Origin: Callorhinus ursinus
Taxonomy: Eukaryota > Chordata > Mammalia > Carnivora > Otariidae
Direction: 5' to 3'
Assembly: GCF_003265705.1 (NCBI RefSeq)
Contig: NW_020313285.1
Span: 17,483,990 to 17,547,989 of the forward strand
DNA length: 64,000 bases
The notes under the pieces are model-generated. The model was not told the DNA's origin, did not search any database, and saw nothing but the letters and a program-made list of their open reading frames with translations. Both the position numbers and the translations under genes were made by a program. This document shows, in pieces, positions 47,114 to 58,372 of this stretch. Position 1 is the stretch's first letter; the number at the start of each line of letters is the position of its first letter.

Positions 47114-47735
47114 CAGCTGATTTCCATCAGAAGCAATGGAAGCCAGAGCACAGTGGCGTGACATATTCAAAGTGCTAAAAGAAAAAAATACACTGTCAAC
47201 AAAGAATGTTAAAGCCAACAAAACTATTTTTCAAAAATGGAGGGAAAATAAGGATATTCCCAGACAAACGAAAACTGAGATAACTTGTTGCTAGCACACC
47301 CACCTTACAACAAGTACTAAAGGAAGCTCTACAGGGTGAAAGCAAGTGACCCTAGATAGTAATTTGATTAAACACAAAAAACAAAGAGCAATGGTGAAAG
47401 TAATCATGTAATCATACAACGGAGTATAAATGTATATTTCTTCTCCTTTCTTGTCTTAGCTGATTTAAAAATCAATTGTATGAAACAATATGTATATAAT
47501 TATATTGTTAGGTCTATACCACATAGACATATAATATATTTGACAATAACAGCACAGGGAAGGTAGGTGCAAAACTGTATTAGAATAAGAGAAGGATTCC
47601 AAATTGTAACTTGAATCCACAGAAACAATGAAGAGAACCAGAAATGATAAATAAAAAGGTTTATATAACAAATTCTATAAATATATACTTGCTTTCCTTT
47701 TCTTTGCTCTTAGTTTGCTTATTTTTATTTATTTT

Positions 47736-47910
47736 TAAAAAGATTTTATTTATTTGAGAGAGAGAGCATGAGCGGGGGAGGGGCACGGGGAGAGGGAGAA
47801 GTGACTCCCTGCTGAGCAGGGAACCCGATGTGGGACTTGATCCCAGGACTCTGGGATCATGACCTGAGCCAAAGGCAGACACTTAGCTGAATGAGCCACT
47901 CGGGCACCCC
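47736..47910 (-). mobile_element. SINEC SINE inside the old L1
   Basis: Minus-strand copy from AAAAAGATTTTATTTATTTG to the head GAGCCACTCGGGCACCCC. It lies directly beside a second SINE. Confidence 0.9.
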
Positions 47911-48110
47911 TGTTTATTTGTTTGTTTATTTTTGAGGAAGAGAGAGACAGCAAGCAGGGGTGGGAGGGGCAGAGGGAGACGGAGAATCTTAAGCAGGCTC
48001 CATGCCCAGTGCAGAGCCTGATGTGGTGCTCAATCTCACGACACTGAGATCATGACCTGAGCCAAAATCAAGAGTCAGATGCTTAACTGACTGAGCCACC
48101 CAAGCACCTC
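47911..48110 (-). mobile_element. Second, more diverged SINEC SINE inside the old L1
   Basis: Tail of TTTG/TTTA units (47911-47935), body AATCTTAAGCAGGCTCCATG and head GAGCCACCCAAGCACC. An older subfamily than its neighbour, judged by body sequence. Confidence 0.9.
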
Positions 48111-48199
48111 TCTCTCAGTTCATTTAAAAGAAAATAATTACATAAAATAATAATTATGACAATGTATTGTTGGGTTTGTAACATAGATATAGTATGTGC

Positions 48200-51100
48200 A
48201 AAAATAATAGCAGAAAATGCAGAAGAGGAAATGGAGGTACATAGGAATACTGTTTCTGTATCTTACTGGAATTCAGTATGAGTCTGAAGTAGATTCAGAT
48301 AAATTACGATATATAGTTAGCCCTACAGCAACCACTAAGAAAATAAATACAGAAAAATCGTAACATTTCATTAAAGAACTTAAGATATTACACTAGAATA
48401 TTTACTTAATGCAAAAGAAAGCAATAAAGGAGGAACAGAGGAACAAAATGATGTAAGACATATAGAAAACAAAGTAAAATGTCAGATGTAAACCCAACTA
48501 CATCAATGATAATATTATATATAGTGGATTAAGCAATGCAATCAAAAGGCAGAGATTGTTAGAATGTATAAAAAAATACAAGATCCAAATATATGCTGCA
48601 TATTGGAGACATACTTGAGAATTAAACATACAAATAGGCTGAAAGAAAAAGGATGGAAAAAGAAACTATAAAAAAGCCAACATGGCTACACTAATATCAG
48701 ACAAAATAAACTTTAAAACAAGAAGATGTTACTAGAGGTAAAGAGGAAAATTTTATAATGATAAAGGGATCAATTCATCTGGAAGATTTAATAGTTATTA
48801 ACATATGCACCTAACAATAGAGCCCCAAAATACAAGAAGCAAAAACTGACGGAATTGAAGGGAGAATTCAACAATAATAGTTGGCAGCTTCAATACCCAC
48901 TTTTAATAATGGAAAGAACCATGAGGCAAAAGACATACACAGAAACAGAACACTTGGACAACACTGTAAACCAATTAGACCCAGTAGAGCTCTAAAAAAC
49001 ATTTGATCCCAAAACAGCAGAATACATATTTTTCTCAAGTGTATATGGACATTTTAGGATAGGCCATATGCTAGACCATAAAAAAGGCTTAATAAATTTA
49101 AAAGGACTAAAATAACATGTATTCTCCTACCACAATAGAACGAAATTAGAAATCAATATAAAACATAAAATTTGGGAAATTCACAGATGTGTAAAAATTA
49201 AATAACACGCTCCTAAATAACCAACAGGCCACAGAAGAAATCATGAGGGAAGTTAGAAAATACTTTGAGATGAATGAAAATGAAGATGCAACATAACAAA
49301 ACTGTGGGATGCAGCTAAAGGAGTGCTTACAGGGCAATGACTTTACAGCTGTAAAAGCATAACCTAACCTTCACAACACACTGGACAAAGCAGAGTAAAC
49401 CAAACATTAAGCAAGAAGTGGAAGGATATAGTCAAGATCAGAGTGGAAATCAGTGGAAAGGAGAGTAGAAAAATAGAGAGAAATCAACAAAACCAGACAT
49501 TTCCTAAAAAACAGTGAACAGAACTGACAAAATGTTTAGCTAGACTGGCAAGGACAAGACAGAAGGCTCAAATTACTAAAAACAGGAATAAAAGAGGGGA
49601 CATTTGTACTGACTCTGCAGAATAAAGGGGATAATAAGGTAATAATACGAACGCTGTATGCCAACAAATTGGATAACTTTGATGAACTGGATAAATTTGT
49701 AGAAAATCACAAACTACTGGAACTGACTTAAGATGAGAGAGAAAATCTACACAAGATATTTAATTAATTATTTAAAAAATTCCCACAAAGCAATGCACAG
49801 GAGCATCTGGATTCACTGATGACGTCTACCAACATTTAAGAGTCAATACCAGTTCTTTGTAAGCTCATCCACACCACAGAAGAGAAGGAAACACTTTCCA
49901 ACTCATTCTGTGAGACCAGTATCACCCTGACACCCAAACTAGACATCCTAAGAAAATAAAATTGCTGACCAGGATCTCTTATAATTACACATACAAAAAA
50001 ATCTTCAACAAAGTATTAATAGATCAGGTCCAGCAGCATATAAGGATTATATACCATGACCATATACACACCAAGGAATTTAACAGTGGTTTAGCATATG
50101 AAAACCAATGCATGTAATATACAATATCAGCAGAAAAAGGAACAAAACCACACGATCATCTCAATAGTTGCAGAAAAAGTATTTAATAAAGTTTAACACT
50201 CCTTTTTGATAAAAACACAAAACAAAGTAGGAACAGAAGGGAACTTTTCAACTGATAAAAGACATCATGGAAAACTCACAGCTAACATCATACTTAATGA
50301 TGGAAGACTGAATGCTTTCCCTTGAAGTTAGGAACAAGACAAGGATGTCTGCTTTTCCCACCATTCTGGAGGTTCTGGCCAGGGCAGTTAGGTAAGAAAA
50401 TGAAATATAAGGCATCCAGATTAGAAAGAAACAAGTAAAACTCACTGTATTTACACTGGCATTATCCTTATATAGTTAATTCTAAATTATCCAATACAAA
50501 AACCTCTGTTAGAACTAATAAATGAGTTTGGCACGGTTGCAGGGTGCAAGTTCAGTATTTAAAAATTAATTGTATTTTTATACATTGGCAATAAGCATCC
50601 TGAAAATGAAAATATGAAAACAATTCCATTTACCACAGATTCAAAATAGATAACATATTTAGGGATGAATTTAACCAAAGAAGTGTAAAACTTATACTCC
50701 CAAAACTACAAAAAAAAAAAATGATGACAGAAGTGAAAGAAGGCTAAAATAAATGGAAGGTCATGCCATGGTCACGGATTGGAAGACTTAATACTGTTAA
50801 GATGGTAACACTTCCCAAAGTGATCTATTTATTCATGCAATACCTATCAGAATCTCACCGGGTTTCTTTGCAGAAATTAACAAGTAGATCCAAAAATTCA
50901 CATGGAAATATAAAGGACACAGAATAGCCAAACAGTGCTGTGAAAGAACCACAAAGTTGGAGGACTCACATTTCCTGAATTCAAAATGTATTACAATGCT
51001 ACAGTAATCAAGAAACTGTGGTACCAGCATATGGGGCGACATAGAGATCAATAGAATAGAATTGAGAGTCTAGAAAGAAACCTTTACAAGTACGGTTCAT

Positions 51101-52060
51101 TCATTTTCAACAGGTGTGCTAAAACAATTCAAAGGGGAAGAGCAGTCTTTAAAATACATGATGTGGGGACAACTGGATACATACATGTAAAGGTATGACA
51201 CCGGACCCCCATATCACAACCTACGCAAAAATTAATTCACGATGATTTAAGTGAATGTAAGATCTAAATGTAAAGGCTAAAACTCTAAGACTCTTAGAAA
51301 AAAAATAGGAGCAATCTTTGTGACCTTGGATTTGGCAAAGCCTCCTTAAATATGACACCAAAAACACAGGCGACGAGTGAAAAAACAGATACGCTGTACT
51401 CACAAACCTATTCTTCCATATTCTTCCATCAAAATGCAAACTTTTGCGCTTCAAAGGGTAACATAAAGTGAAAAGGCAAACCCACAGAATGGGAGAAAAT
51501 ATTTGCAAAGCATTTATATGATAAGAGACGTTTCAGAATATATAATGAGCTCTTACAACTCAGTAAGAAAAAGACAAATTGTCCAATTAAAAAATGGATA
51601 AAGGTGACGAATACACAGTTCTCCAAAGAAGACATACAAATGACCAATAATCACATGAAAAAATGCTTACTTAATAGCATTATCCACCAAGGAAATGCAA
51701 ATCAAAACCACATGAGATACCACTTCACATCTGCTTGGGTGACTAATTAAAAAGACAGATAATAACAACTGCTGGCAAAGATACGGAGAAACTGTAACCC
51801 TCACAGGCTGCTGCTGGGAATGTAAAATGGTACAGCCACTTTGGAAAACAGTCTGGCACTTCCTCCAAAGGTTGAACACAGAGTTAACATATGACTCAGC
51901 AATACCACTCCTATGTAAATACCCAAGAGAAATAACATATATCCACACAAAAACTTGTACACAAATGTTTATAGCAGGAAATTCACAACAGCCCAAAGTG
52001 GAAAGGACCCAAGTGTCCATCAACTGATGAATGGATAAAATTTGGTATATCCATGCAAGA
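48200..52060 (+). pseudogene. L1 ORF2 remnant, multiply disrupted
   Basis: The whole ORF2 path (endonuclease, reverse transcriptase, Cys-rich end) can be followed by nucleotide phrases, but no long frame remains. Near the end, 51827-52027 retains a readable piece containing [14 protein letters not shown] and TYDSAIPLLCKYP. Confidence 0.75.
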
Positions 52061-52510
52061 ATATATTTGGCAATAAATAAGAATGAGGCACTGATACATG
52101 CTACAACATGGATGAAACTTGAAAACATTGTAAGTGAAAGAGGTCAATCACAAAAGACTGCATATTGTCTGAAATGTCTAGAATAGGCAAATCTATGGGA
52201 AGAGAAAGTAAATTAGTGTTTGCTAGAAATATGAGACTGTGGTGGGGGATACGCAATGAATGAGGAGTTGTCTGTTAACGGGGGGCAGGGGTCCTGTTAG
52301 GAGGTAATGAAGAAGTTTTAAAATTGTTTATAGAGATGGTGGCACAACTCTTTGGATGTACCAAGACCTTTGAATTGTACAATTTAAATGTGTGAACTGA
52401 ATGGTATATCAATTATATCTCAGTAAAGCTATTATGTTAAAAAACGTGAAAAGCAACACTGTAAAGTAGAAGATGATGTAGAACAATGTAGGGCTTTGGA
52501 ATCAGGGAAG

Positions 52511-52540
52511 TTTTGTTTTGTTTTGTTTTGTTTTGTTTTA
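52511..52540. repeat. (TTTTG)n microsatellite
   Basis: Five TTTTG units plus TTTTA. Confidence 0.95.
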
Positions 52541-52570
52541 AAAGGAGCAAAATCCACTAACCATGAGAGG

Positions 52571-52680
52571 AAAAAATTTTTTTAATTGAGATATAATTGA
52601 CATAGACTATTGTGTAAGTTTAAGGTGTACAACTTGTTGATTTGCTATTTATATATTACAACATGAAGGAAATATTTGAT
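52571..52680 (-). mobile_element. L1 3' UTR fragment, antisense
   Basis: TTTAATTGAGATATAATTGA then TAAGTTTAAGGTGTACAACT is the familiar antisense L1 3' end. It lies between two sense L1 fragments. Confidence 0.7.
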
Positions 52681-52684
52681 AAAC

Positions 52685-53695
52685 CCAACTCTACTAAAAT
52701 TAAGGCCTTTCATCCTTAAAAAGAAACCAAGACAGAGTGAAAAGTTGAGTCACCATTGGAAGAATGTTTGTGATAAATGTAATCAACCAAGAATAAGTAT
52801 CCAGAATATATAAAGAACTCCTACAAATCAATACAAAAAAAGACAAACAATGGAACAGAAAAATGTGCAGAAGACCTGGGCAGGTACTTCAGAAGAGAGG
52901 AAGGAAGTCAAAATGGTCAATAAACCAATGAAACATGCCTTGTCTCAGCAAGCAGGAAAATATCAATTAAAACCATGGTAAGCTACCATATCATACTCAA
53001 CAGACTAGAACAGATGAAAAATGTTTTGTTGTCACAGGTGTTAGTAATGTGAACTGCAGGAACTCTAATACTGCTGTTTTCTGGGCACACTGGCCAACAA
53101 TTTTGGAAAACACTTTGACGATATCGATTAAGGCTAACGCAGCACACTGCCAGGGACATACACTAGAGAAACTGCTGCACATGCGCAGCAGAAGACATAG
53201 AGGAGAATGATTCCAGCGGCATCGCTTGGAATGGTCCCAAATGGGAACCCTGCTGGTTGTCAGCGGTAGAATGGTTACATTATGGTATATTCACATGAGG
53301 GGATTTTCAGCAACACAGCTATACTCAGTGTGGATGAGTCTTACAGATATGAAGGCAGCAAATCAAAATAGAGCATCTACAACGTGGGCCCGTTTCTTTG
53401 AAGTTCAAAACTAGGAAAAAGCCAACCATGTTTCAACACATACTTCGGTGAGGCAACTATAAAGAAAAGCCAGAAGATGATGATGGTGGAAGTCAGAGAA
53501 GACAGTGGTCACCTCGAGGGAGAGGAGGAGGGTGTGTGGGGGCAGGGCAGGAGGGACGGGAGTTTCTAAAGCACAGCCTGATTCCTAAAACATGTCTCTT
53601 CTCTTAACGGTTATCCTTCTAATTGCACAGATACATCTTGTATCCTCTTGTGTCGGCAAGTCATCTTTTATAATAAAAAAAAGAAAAAGATTCTG
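52685..53695 (+). mobile_element. Old L1 3' part (L1ME-like) with A-rich end
   Basis: AAGTATCCAGAATATATAAA (52795), GAACTCCTACAAATCAATAC, ATGGTCAATAAACCAATGAA (52913), TTTTGGAAAACACTTTGACG and ATTATGGTATATTCACATGA follow the L1 ORF2 end in order, with an A-rich tail near 53670-53692. All frames are broken. Confidence 0.75.
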
Positions 53696-54046
53696 TTTTC
53701 AGCAGGCGGCTCTCCTTCCTTGGAATGTGCTTGTGGGTCCGTACTGCACATGGGCACACCTCTGTGCAGGGCTCGCTGAGACTCGCAGAGTCTGATCTTG
53801 GAGGAAGAGGTGAACCTGTGGGAGTGGGCCCGGACTGGGAATGCTTCCATGACACCTGGGTGCATCCTGCTGTAGCTGATGCCGCCATGGGAGCAACAGA
53901 GGCAAACTCTGCTCACGAGTGTCTGCTCAGGCCCTTCTCGGCCTGGCAGTCATCAACTGCTTTCTGTTCTGCTGGCCCAAGTGACAACCAAGGTTGCTTT
54001 CATCCAGTCCCTTCCCTGCTCTCCCTCCCTCTGCTGAGCCAGTGTT
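53696..54046. other. Unique DNA between L1 elements
   Basis: GC-richer, no recognised gene or repeat. Confidence 0.4.
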
Positions 54047-54058
54047 TATTGTATTCTT

Positions 54059-54567
54059 TTTTTTCTTAAAATTTTTATTTAAATTCAATTTAGTTAACAT
54101 ATACCGTATTATTATTAGTTTCAGGGGTAGAATTATAGCTATTCATCAGTTGCATATAAAACCCAGTGCTGGGGCACCTGGGTAGCTCAGTGTGTTAAGT
54201 GTCTGCCTTCGGCTCAGGTCATGATCCCAGGATCCAGGGATGGAGTCCCACATTGGGCTCCCTGCTCAGCGAGGAGCCTGTTTCTCCCTCTACCCCTTCC
54301 CCCTACTTGTGCTCTCTCTCTCTCTCAAATAAATAAATAAAATCTAAAAAATAAAAACAAACACCCAGTGCTCATTATATCGCGTGCCCTCCTTAATGCC
54401 CATCACCCAGTTTCCCCATCCCTCCCACCCACCTCCCCTCCAGCAACCCTCAGTTTGTTTCCTAGAGTTAAGAGTCTCTCGTGGTTTGCCTTCTTCTCTG
54501 TTTTTGTCTTATTTTATTTTTTCCTCCCTTCCCCTATGTTCATCTGTTTTGTTTCTTAAATTACACA
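54059..54567 (-). mobile_element. Young carnivore L1, 5'-truncated, with nested SINE
   Basis: Minus-strand L1 3' UTR only: tail at the left (TTTTTTCTTAAAATTTTTAT), then ATTCATCAGTTGCATATAAA. After the nested SINE comes TGCTCATTATATCGCGTGCC and TCCTTAATGCCCATCACCCA. The perfect 12-bp target-site duplication TATTGTATTCTT lies at 54047-54058 and 54568-54579. No coding part was copied. Confidence 0.92.
54171..54355 (+). mobile_element. SINEC SINE nested in the L1
   Basis: Plus-strand copy: GGGGCACCTGGGTAGCTCAG head, CT-rich segment, (AAAT)n tail. ACCCAGTGCT of the host L1 is duplicated at 54161-54170 and 54363-54372, so the SINE is younger than the L1. Confidence 0.95.
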
Positions 54568-54579
54568 TATTGTATTCTT

Positions 54580-55792
54580 ACTCCACAGCAGGCCCAGGGT
54601 AGGGCAGTGAGCAAGGCAGGTTTGGTCTCTAGAGTTCACTGCAGGGACGAGACTACCTATCACCTCCTAAGTCACAGATGACTTCCGTGCCAAGGGAGGG
54701 AGAGGACAACACAGGCTTCCGCACATTCGCACTTGTGAAGCCAGGCCCATACCCAGGGCTCAGAGCAGAAACCCTGGAAACCAATGGGAAGTCTTTTAGT
54801 CTTGTCTATAAAATATTAATTTTGTGGATATTCTTAAACACTTGGAGGCTTCAGGATGTAAAATCTGGTCATTAGGAAGCAATCTGTGTACAATTGATGT
54901 AACTGCTTTTGTTATGCTAAAATTGCAAGTTGCTCTGATAGAAACTTTCAAAGAACAGCTTCTTTTGGGGCTTCATCATCGCTGTGTGCATAAGCAGGAT
55001 ACGTGGTGGGCAAAAAGTTCAATGTAGATACAGTAACCCCCAAGGTCCTGAAACGATATGTAAGGAGACTATTTTATTCGGAAGCGCACAGAGAAATGAG
55101 TTTTAGCCTTAAACTCATGAACTCTTTTTTGTGGGGTTTTCAGGACTTGCAGGCTCCACAGAAATTTCTTTCAGTACCAGAGAGGGGCCGTGCTTCAGAA
55201 TGTGTTCTGATGGAAGCGAACGTGTCTGTTTGCAGACGTGGTCTCACGGGCGCTGGAAGCCCAGAGAAGAGCACAGCAGGGGTGTCCTCACCCACCAGGG
55301 TCCCTTCCCTGTCAGCCATGGTGGTGGAAAAGCAGTGTCGGAGGGTGGATGTGGGTCTGTGGGAGCCGCCGTGCTGAGGGGCTGGGGACCCACGCGGGAT
55401 GGGGCGTGAGGGGCAAGTCCACCCTCACTGGGGTGCCGGGGCGTTCATTACTGCCGCACAACCCTATGGGCCTCTGAGGCCTTGACTTCCTCCTCACGAC
55501 GGGCGAGCAGTTCCCACCTACCCACCCGCGAGACTGTTCTCCTCAGCACCCACTCCGCCCACTTTAAACTCGAGGCAAGAACACTGAGAAACAGCTCCTT
55601 TGTTTGTGAGTTAGTCACAGAATTCCTGATGCAGACCTGTGATTGAAACATGGGGAAGGGGGACTCCTCCAACACAAGACAAACTTGCGAGCTCAGAGAG
55701 TGGACACGGTTCGCACAACCTTGAGAAGTCCGAGGGGAGGGGTGCCATCCCCTGCCTCGCACCTGGGGCCCATGTCCAGGGCAGCATGGATG
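54580..55792. other. Unique DNA, no gene recognised
   Basis: No recognised repeat. Opposing open frames at 55003-55377 and 55448-55846 without family likeness. Confidence 0.4.
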
Positions 55793-55807
55793 CATACTCA
55801 CTATTTC

Positions 55808-56108
55808 TTTTTTTTTAAATTTTTTTATTGTTATGTTAATCACCATATATTACATAATTTGTTTTGGTGTACTGTTCCATGATTCATTGTTTGTTCATAA
55901 CACCCAGTGCTCCACGCAGAACGTGCCCTCCTTAATACCCATCACCAGGCTAACCCATCCCCCCACCCCCCCTCCCCTCTAAACCCCTCAGTTTGTTTTT
56001 CAGAGTCCATCATCTCTCCTGCTTCGTCTCCCCCTCTGACTTACTCCCCTTCATTCTTCCTCTCCTGCTATCTTCTTCTTTTTCTTTTTTCTTAAAATAT
56101 GTTGCGTT
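55808..56108 (-). mobile_element. Young carnivore L1, 5'-truncated, perfect 15-bp target-site duplication
   Basis: About 300 bp of L1 3' UTR on the minus strand, nearly the same as 1597-1887 read in reverse complement. CATACTCACTATTTC is repeated exactly at 55793-55807 and 56109-56123. The T-rich left end is the A-tail. Among the youngest insertions in the window. Confidence 0.96.
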
Positions 56109-56123
56109 CATACTCACTATTTC

Positions 56124-56824
56124 AACCGAGTCTCACGTTAGAGAGACTGGTTAGGTCGTCAAAAAGTCAAAACTAGTGGTGTGGGCCACACAGCAAATAC
56201 TTGCAGTTCCCTGAGAAACAGGTTGTGTGTCAGCCACTGTTTCAGATATGTGTGGGCACACTGGAGGCAGGCCTCTGGGGGGAGTACAGGGTGGGGAGAG
56301 GCTGGGGGGTAGGCAGTCGGATATGCAGTTGGCTTCCCCCACTCCTACCCAGGTTCCTGCTTCAGCTAGATCAGGCCGTGCTGACACCTTACTCCTCGGC
56401 CCCTTCAGAAACGAACCTTACTGTGGGCCGACCACCTCCTCCCGTAGGAGCAAGCCCAGCCCCCGCTGACTCAGCCCTACCTGGGCTTCCCACAACCCCA
56501 GTCCCAGCCCCTCTTGTGGCCCGCATCCTGTACTCCTTCTTCCTGGCCACCCCTGGATTCTAGGCCCCCCAGGCTCCTATGGGGTCTTACCAGACACTGC
56601 TGGGATGGGGAGGAGAGCTGCCTTCTCCTGGACCCTGGACAAGGCTTGCCTGGCACAGCCCCTCTTGCCAAAATTCTCCTGGGTCCTCAGATTCCCAGCC
56701 TTGCCTTCTGGCTCTGAGGTGCCCTGGGGGAAAACCCCAACCACAGAGTCTCTGTGGTGGCAGGATTGGGGAGGGAAACCCGTCTGAAGGACATGGCCTT
56801 TCTGGGGTCAGACAGATACTTGTC
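56124..56824. other. Unique DNA, no gene recognised
   Basis: GC-rich. Opposing open frames only. Confidence 0.4.
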
Positions 56825-56839
56825 AAAAGCAAACCTCGG

Positions 56840-56875
56840 AAATAAAAAAAATAAAAAATAAAAAATAATTAAAAA
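56840..56875 (+). mobile_element. Tail-only retroposon: A/T insert between perfect 15-bp duplications
   Basis: A 36-bp stretch of only A and T (AATAAAAAAAATAAAAAATA and similar) sits between exact copies of AAAAGCAAACCTCGG at 56825-56839 and 56876-56890. The duplicated site begins with AAAA, as expected for L1 endonuclease cleavage. No SINE, L1 or gene body is present. Best explained as target-primed insertion that copied only an A-rich tail. A chance tandem duplication with A-tract growth is the alternative. Confidence 0.7.
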
Positions 56876-56890
56876 AAAAGCAAACCTCGG

Positions 56891-57430
56891 TCCATTTAAA
56901 AAATGACAAGCCAGCGCCCACTTCCCCGGAAGGTGATTTTCTGCAATTAACTTAAGTCGTGGACCTGCCTGTCTGACTGACCAGCGCCCGGGGGCTCTGG
57001 GAGAAGACCAGACATCATGTCCCTCGGCGGGGACACTTCAAACATTTGCTCTGTTAATTGGCAGGTGCCTTATTAGGAGGCGGGTCTCCTGCTGGAACCT
57101 TTGTTACCGATTTCCAGGAGGAACTACCCGTCTCCTTTTCTCTCTTCCCCACGCTCCAGTCAACCAAGGCTGTTGATCAAATACTCTGATCCCTGTCTCT
57201 CTGAATGGCTGAAAGTGTTTGGTTTCCAGACAAAGGTATCCTAGGAACAGAGCCACCTTAGGATCTGATCAGCAGCCTTTGTAGCCTGCCGTCTCCCGCC
57301 ATTTGTGCATCTTTGTTGGGTCCCGAGAAATCTGACGTCTTGGTTCTCCTTTGATCTTTCTCCCCTCCAAGTTGCATCTTACATCATTTGAGTGTTTCAG
57401 TATAATTTCAAGCAGTTACTGTTTAAACTA
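56891..57430. promoter_or_regulatory. Repeat-free block with TCF/LEF- and SOX-like sites, candidate enhancer
   Basis: GATCAAA at 57175-57181 and CTTTGATC at 57349-57356 are TCF/LEF-type cores. CTTTGTT at 57311-57317 is SOX-like. The surroundings are unique and AT-balanced, with no repeat or open frame. Regulatory role is inference. Confidence 0.3.
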
Positions 57431-58080
57431 TGAGGCTGTGGAAGAAAATAACTTTACTGGGCCCACAGCCCTTGGTAGGAAGCCCCTTCTCAGGCTGCTG
57501 GGTGAGGCAGGTGGGGATCTCCAGGGTTGAGAGTTACTCTCCCACCCCCCTGTGGAACTCCTGGGTGCTCGGTGGGGGGGCTGGTTTGCAACTCAGGGGA
57601 GGCAGGTGCAATGACCTCAAGACCCGCCCCCCTGCCCCCAACCCCCAGGGCAGGGACACAGCCTGAGCCCCAGCATGAAGGATGCACACCTCTGACGGGA
57701 CATGGTAAGCACTTCCTTCTGGGTCTGCATCCTGCTCTCTAGCTGGGATGGCAGTGGGTACCCCCTGGCAAAGCGCCAGCACACCCACAGGGCTGTTCAG
57801 GGCCCAGCCCGGATGGGACGCTTGGCTCCTGCAGATCAGAGACCCTCGAGCAGGTCTACCCTGTGATGGGCTGTACCATGGGTTAGAGGAGGCCTGGCCA
57901 AGTACTGAGCAAGGCATTTAGAACAATCCTGGGGTGAGGAGGCGTCCACTTAGTTGGGCCACAGTGCCCAGAGATGCAATCAAACATTATTTTGGGTGTT
58001 TATATCATGGTGTTTTGCATATGATTAACATTTATATTGGTGAACTCTGCATAAAGCAGATTGCCTTCCAGGACGTGGGG
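57431..58080. other. Unique GC-rich DNA, no gene recognised
   Basis: Opposing open frames (57430-57666 plus, 57534-57917 minus) without recognisable product. Confidence 0.4.
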
Positions 58081-58283
58081 TGGGCCTCATTCACTCAGCT
58101 GAAGGCCTGAATAGAACAAAAGACAAGCCCTCCCTCGACCAAGATAAATTTTCCAGTAGATGGCCTTCAGACTCCAACAGGAAACTGGCCCCTTCTGGGT
58201 CTCTAGGTTGCTGGCCCACTCTTGCAGATTTAGGACTTCCCAGCCTCCGTTACCACGTGAGCCAATTCTTTCTAATAAATCTC

Positions 58284-58333
<50 letters not shown>

Positions 58334-58372
58334 ACTGGTTGTGTTTCTCTGGAGAACCTTGACTAATACAGT
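58081..58372 (+). mobile_element. LTR-like old repeat containing an (AC)n tract
   Basis: TGGGCCTCATTCACTCAGCT, GCTGAAGGCCTGAATAGAAC, AGGACTTCCCAGCCTCCGTT, GTGAGCCAATTCTTTCTAAT, AAATCTCTTTACAC and, after the AC tract, TGTTTCTCTGGAGAACCTTG and ACTAATACA follow a common mammalian repeat with a MaLR-like 3' end. Subfamily not determined. Confidence 0.5.
58287..58330. repeat. (AC)22 microsatellite
   Basis: Uninterrupted 44-bp dinucleotide array. Likely polymorphic. Confidence 0.98.

Larger units (their letters stand above)
45901..52445 (+). mobile_element. Near full-length old L1 (L1MA/L1MB-like), broken by two SINEs
   Basis: Colinear with a mammalian L1M from a 5' region through the ORF1-side sequence (TTGGATGAAAAACGTCAATC at 46936) and ORF2. 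The endonuclease side is at 48500-49300 (AAAAGGCAGAGATTGTTAGA, AGAGCCCCAAAATACAAGAA). The RT region is at 50000-50700 (TTGCAGAAAAAGTATTTAAT, ACAAGACAAGGATGTCTGCT). The Cys-rich end is near 51750-51830. The 3' UTR runs to GAATTGTACAATTTAAATGT and an A-rich end near 52440. Frames are interrupted everywhere by stops and indels, and only short open pieces survive (46916-47113, 51827-52027). It is a molecular fossil. The left end is uncertain. Confidence 0.85.
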
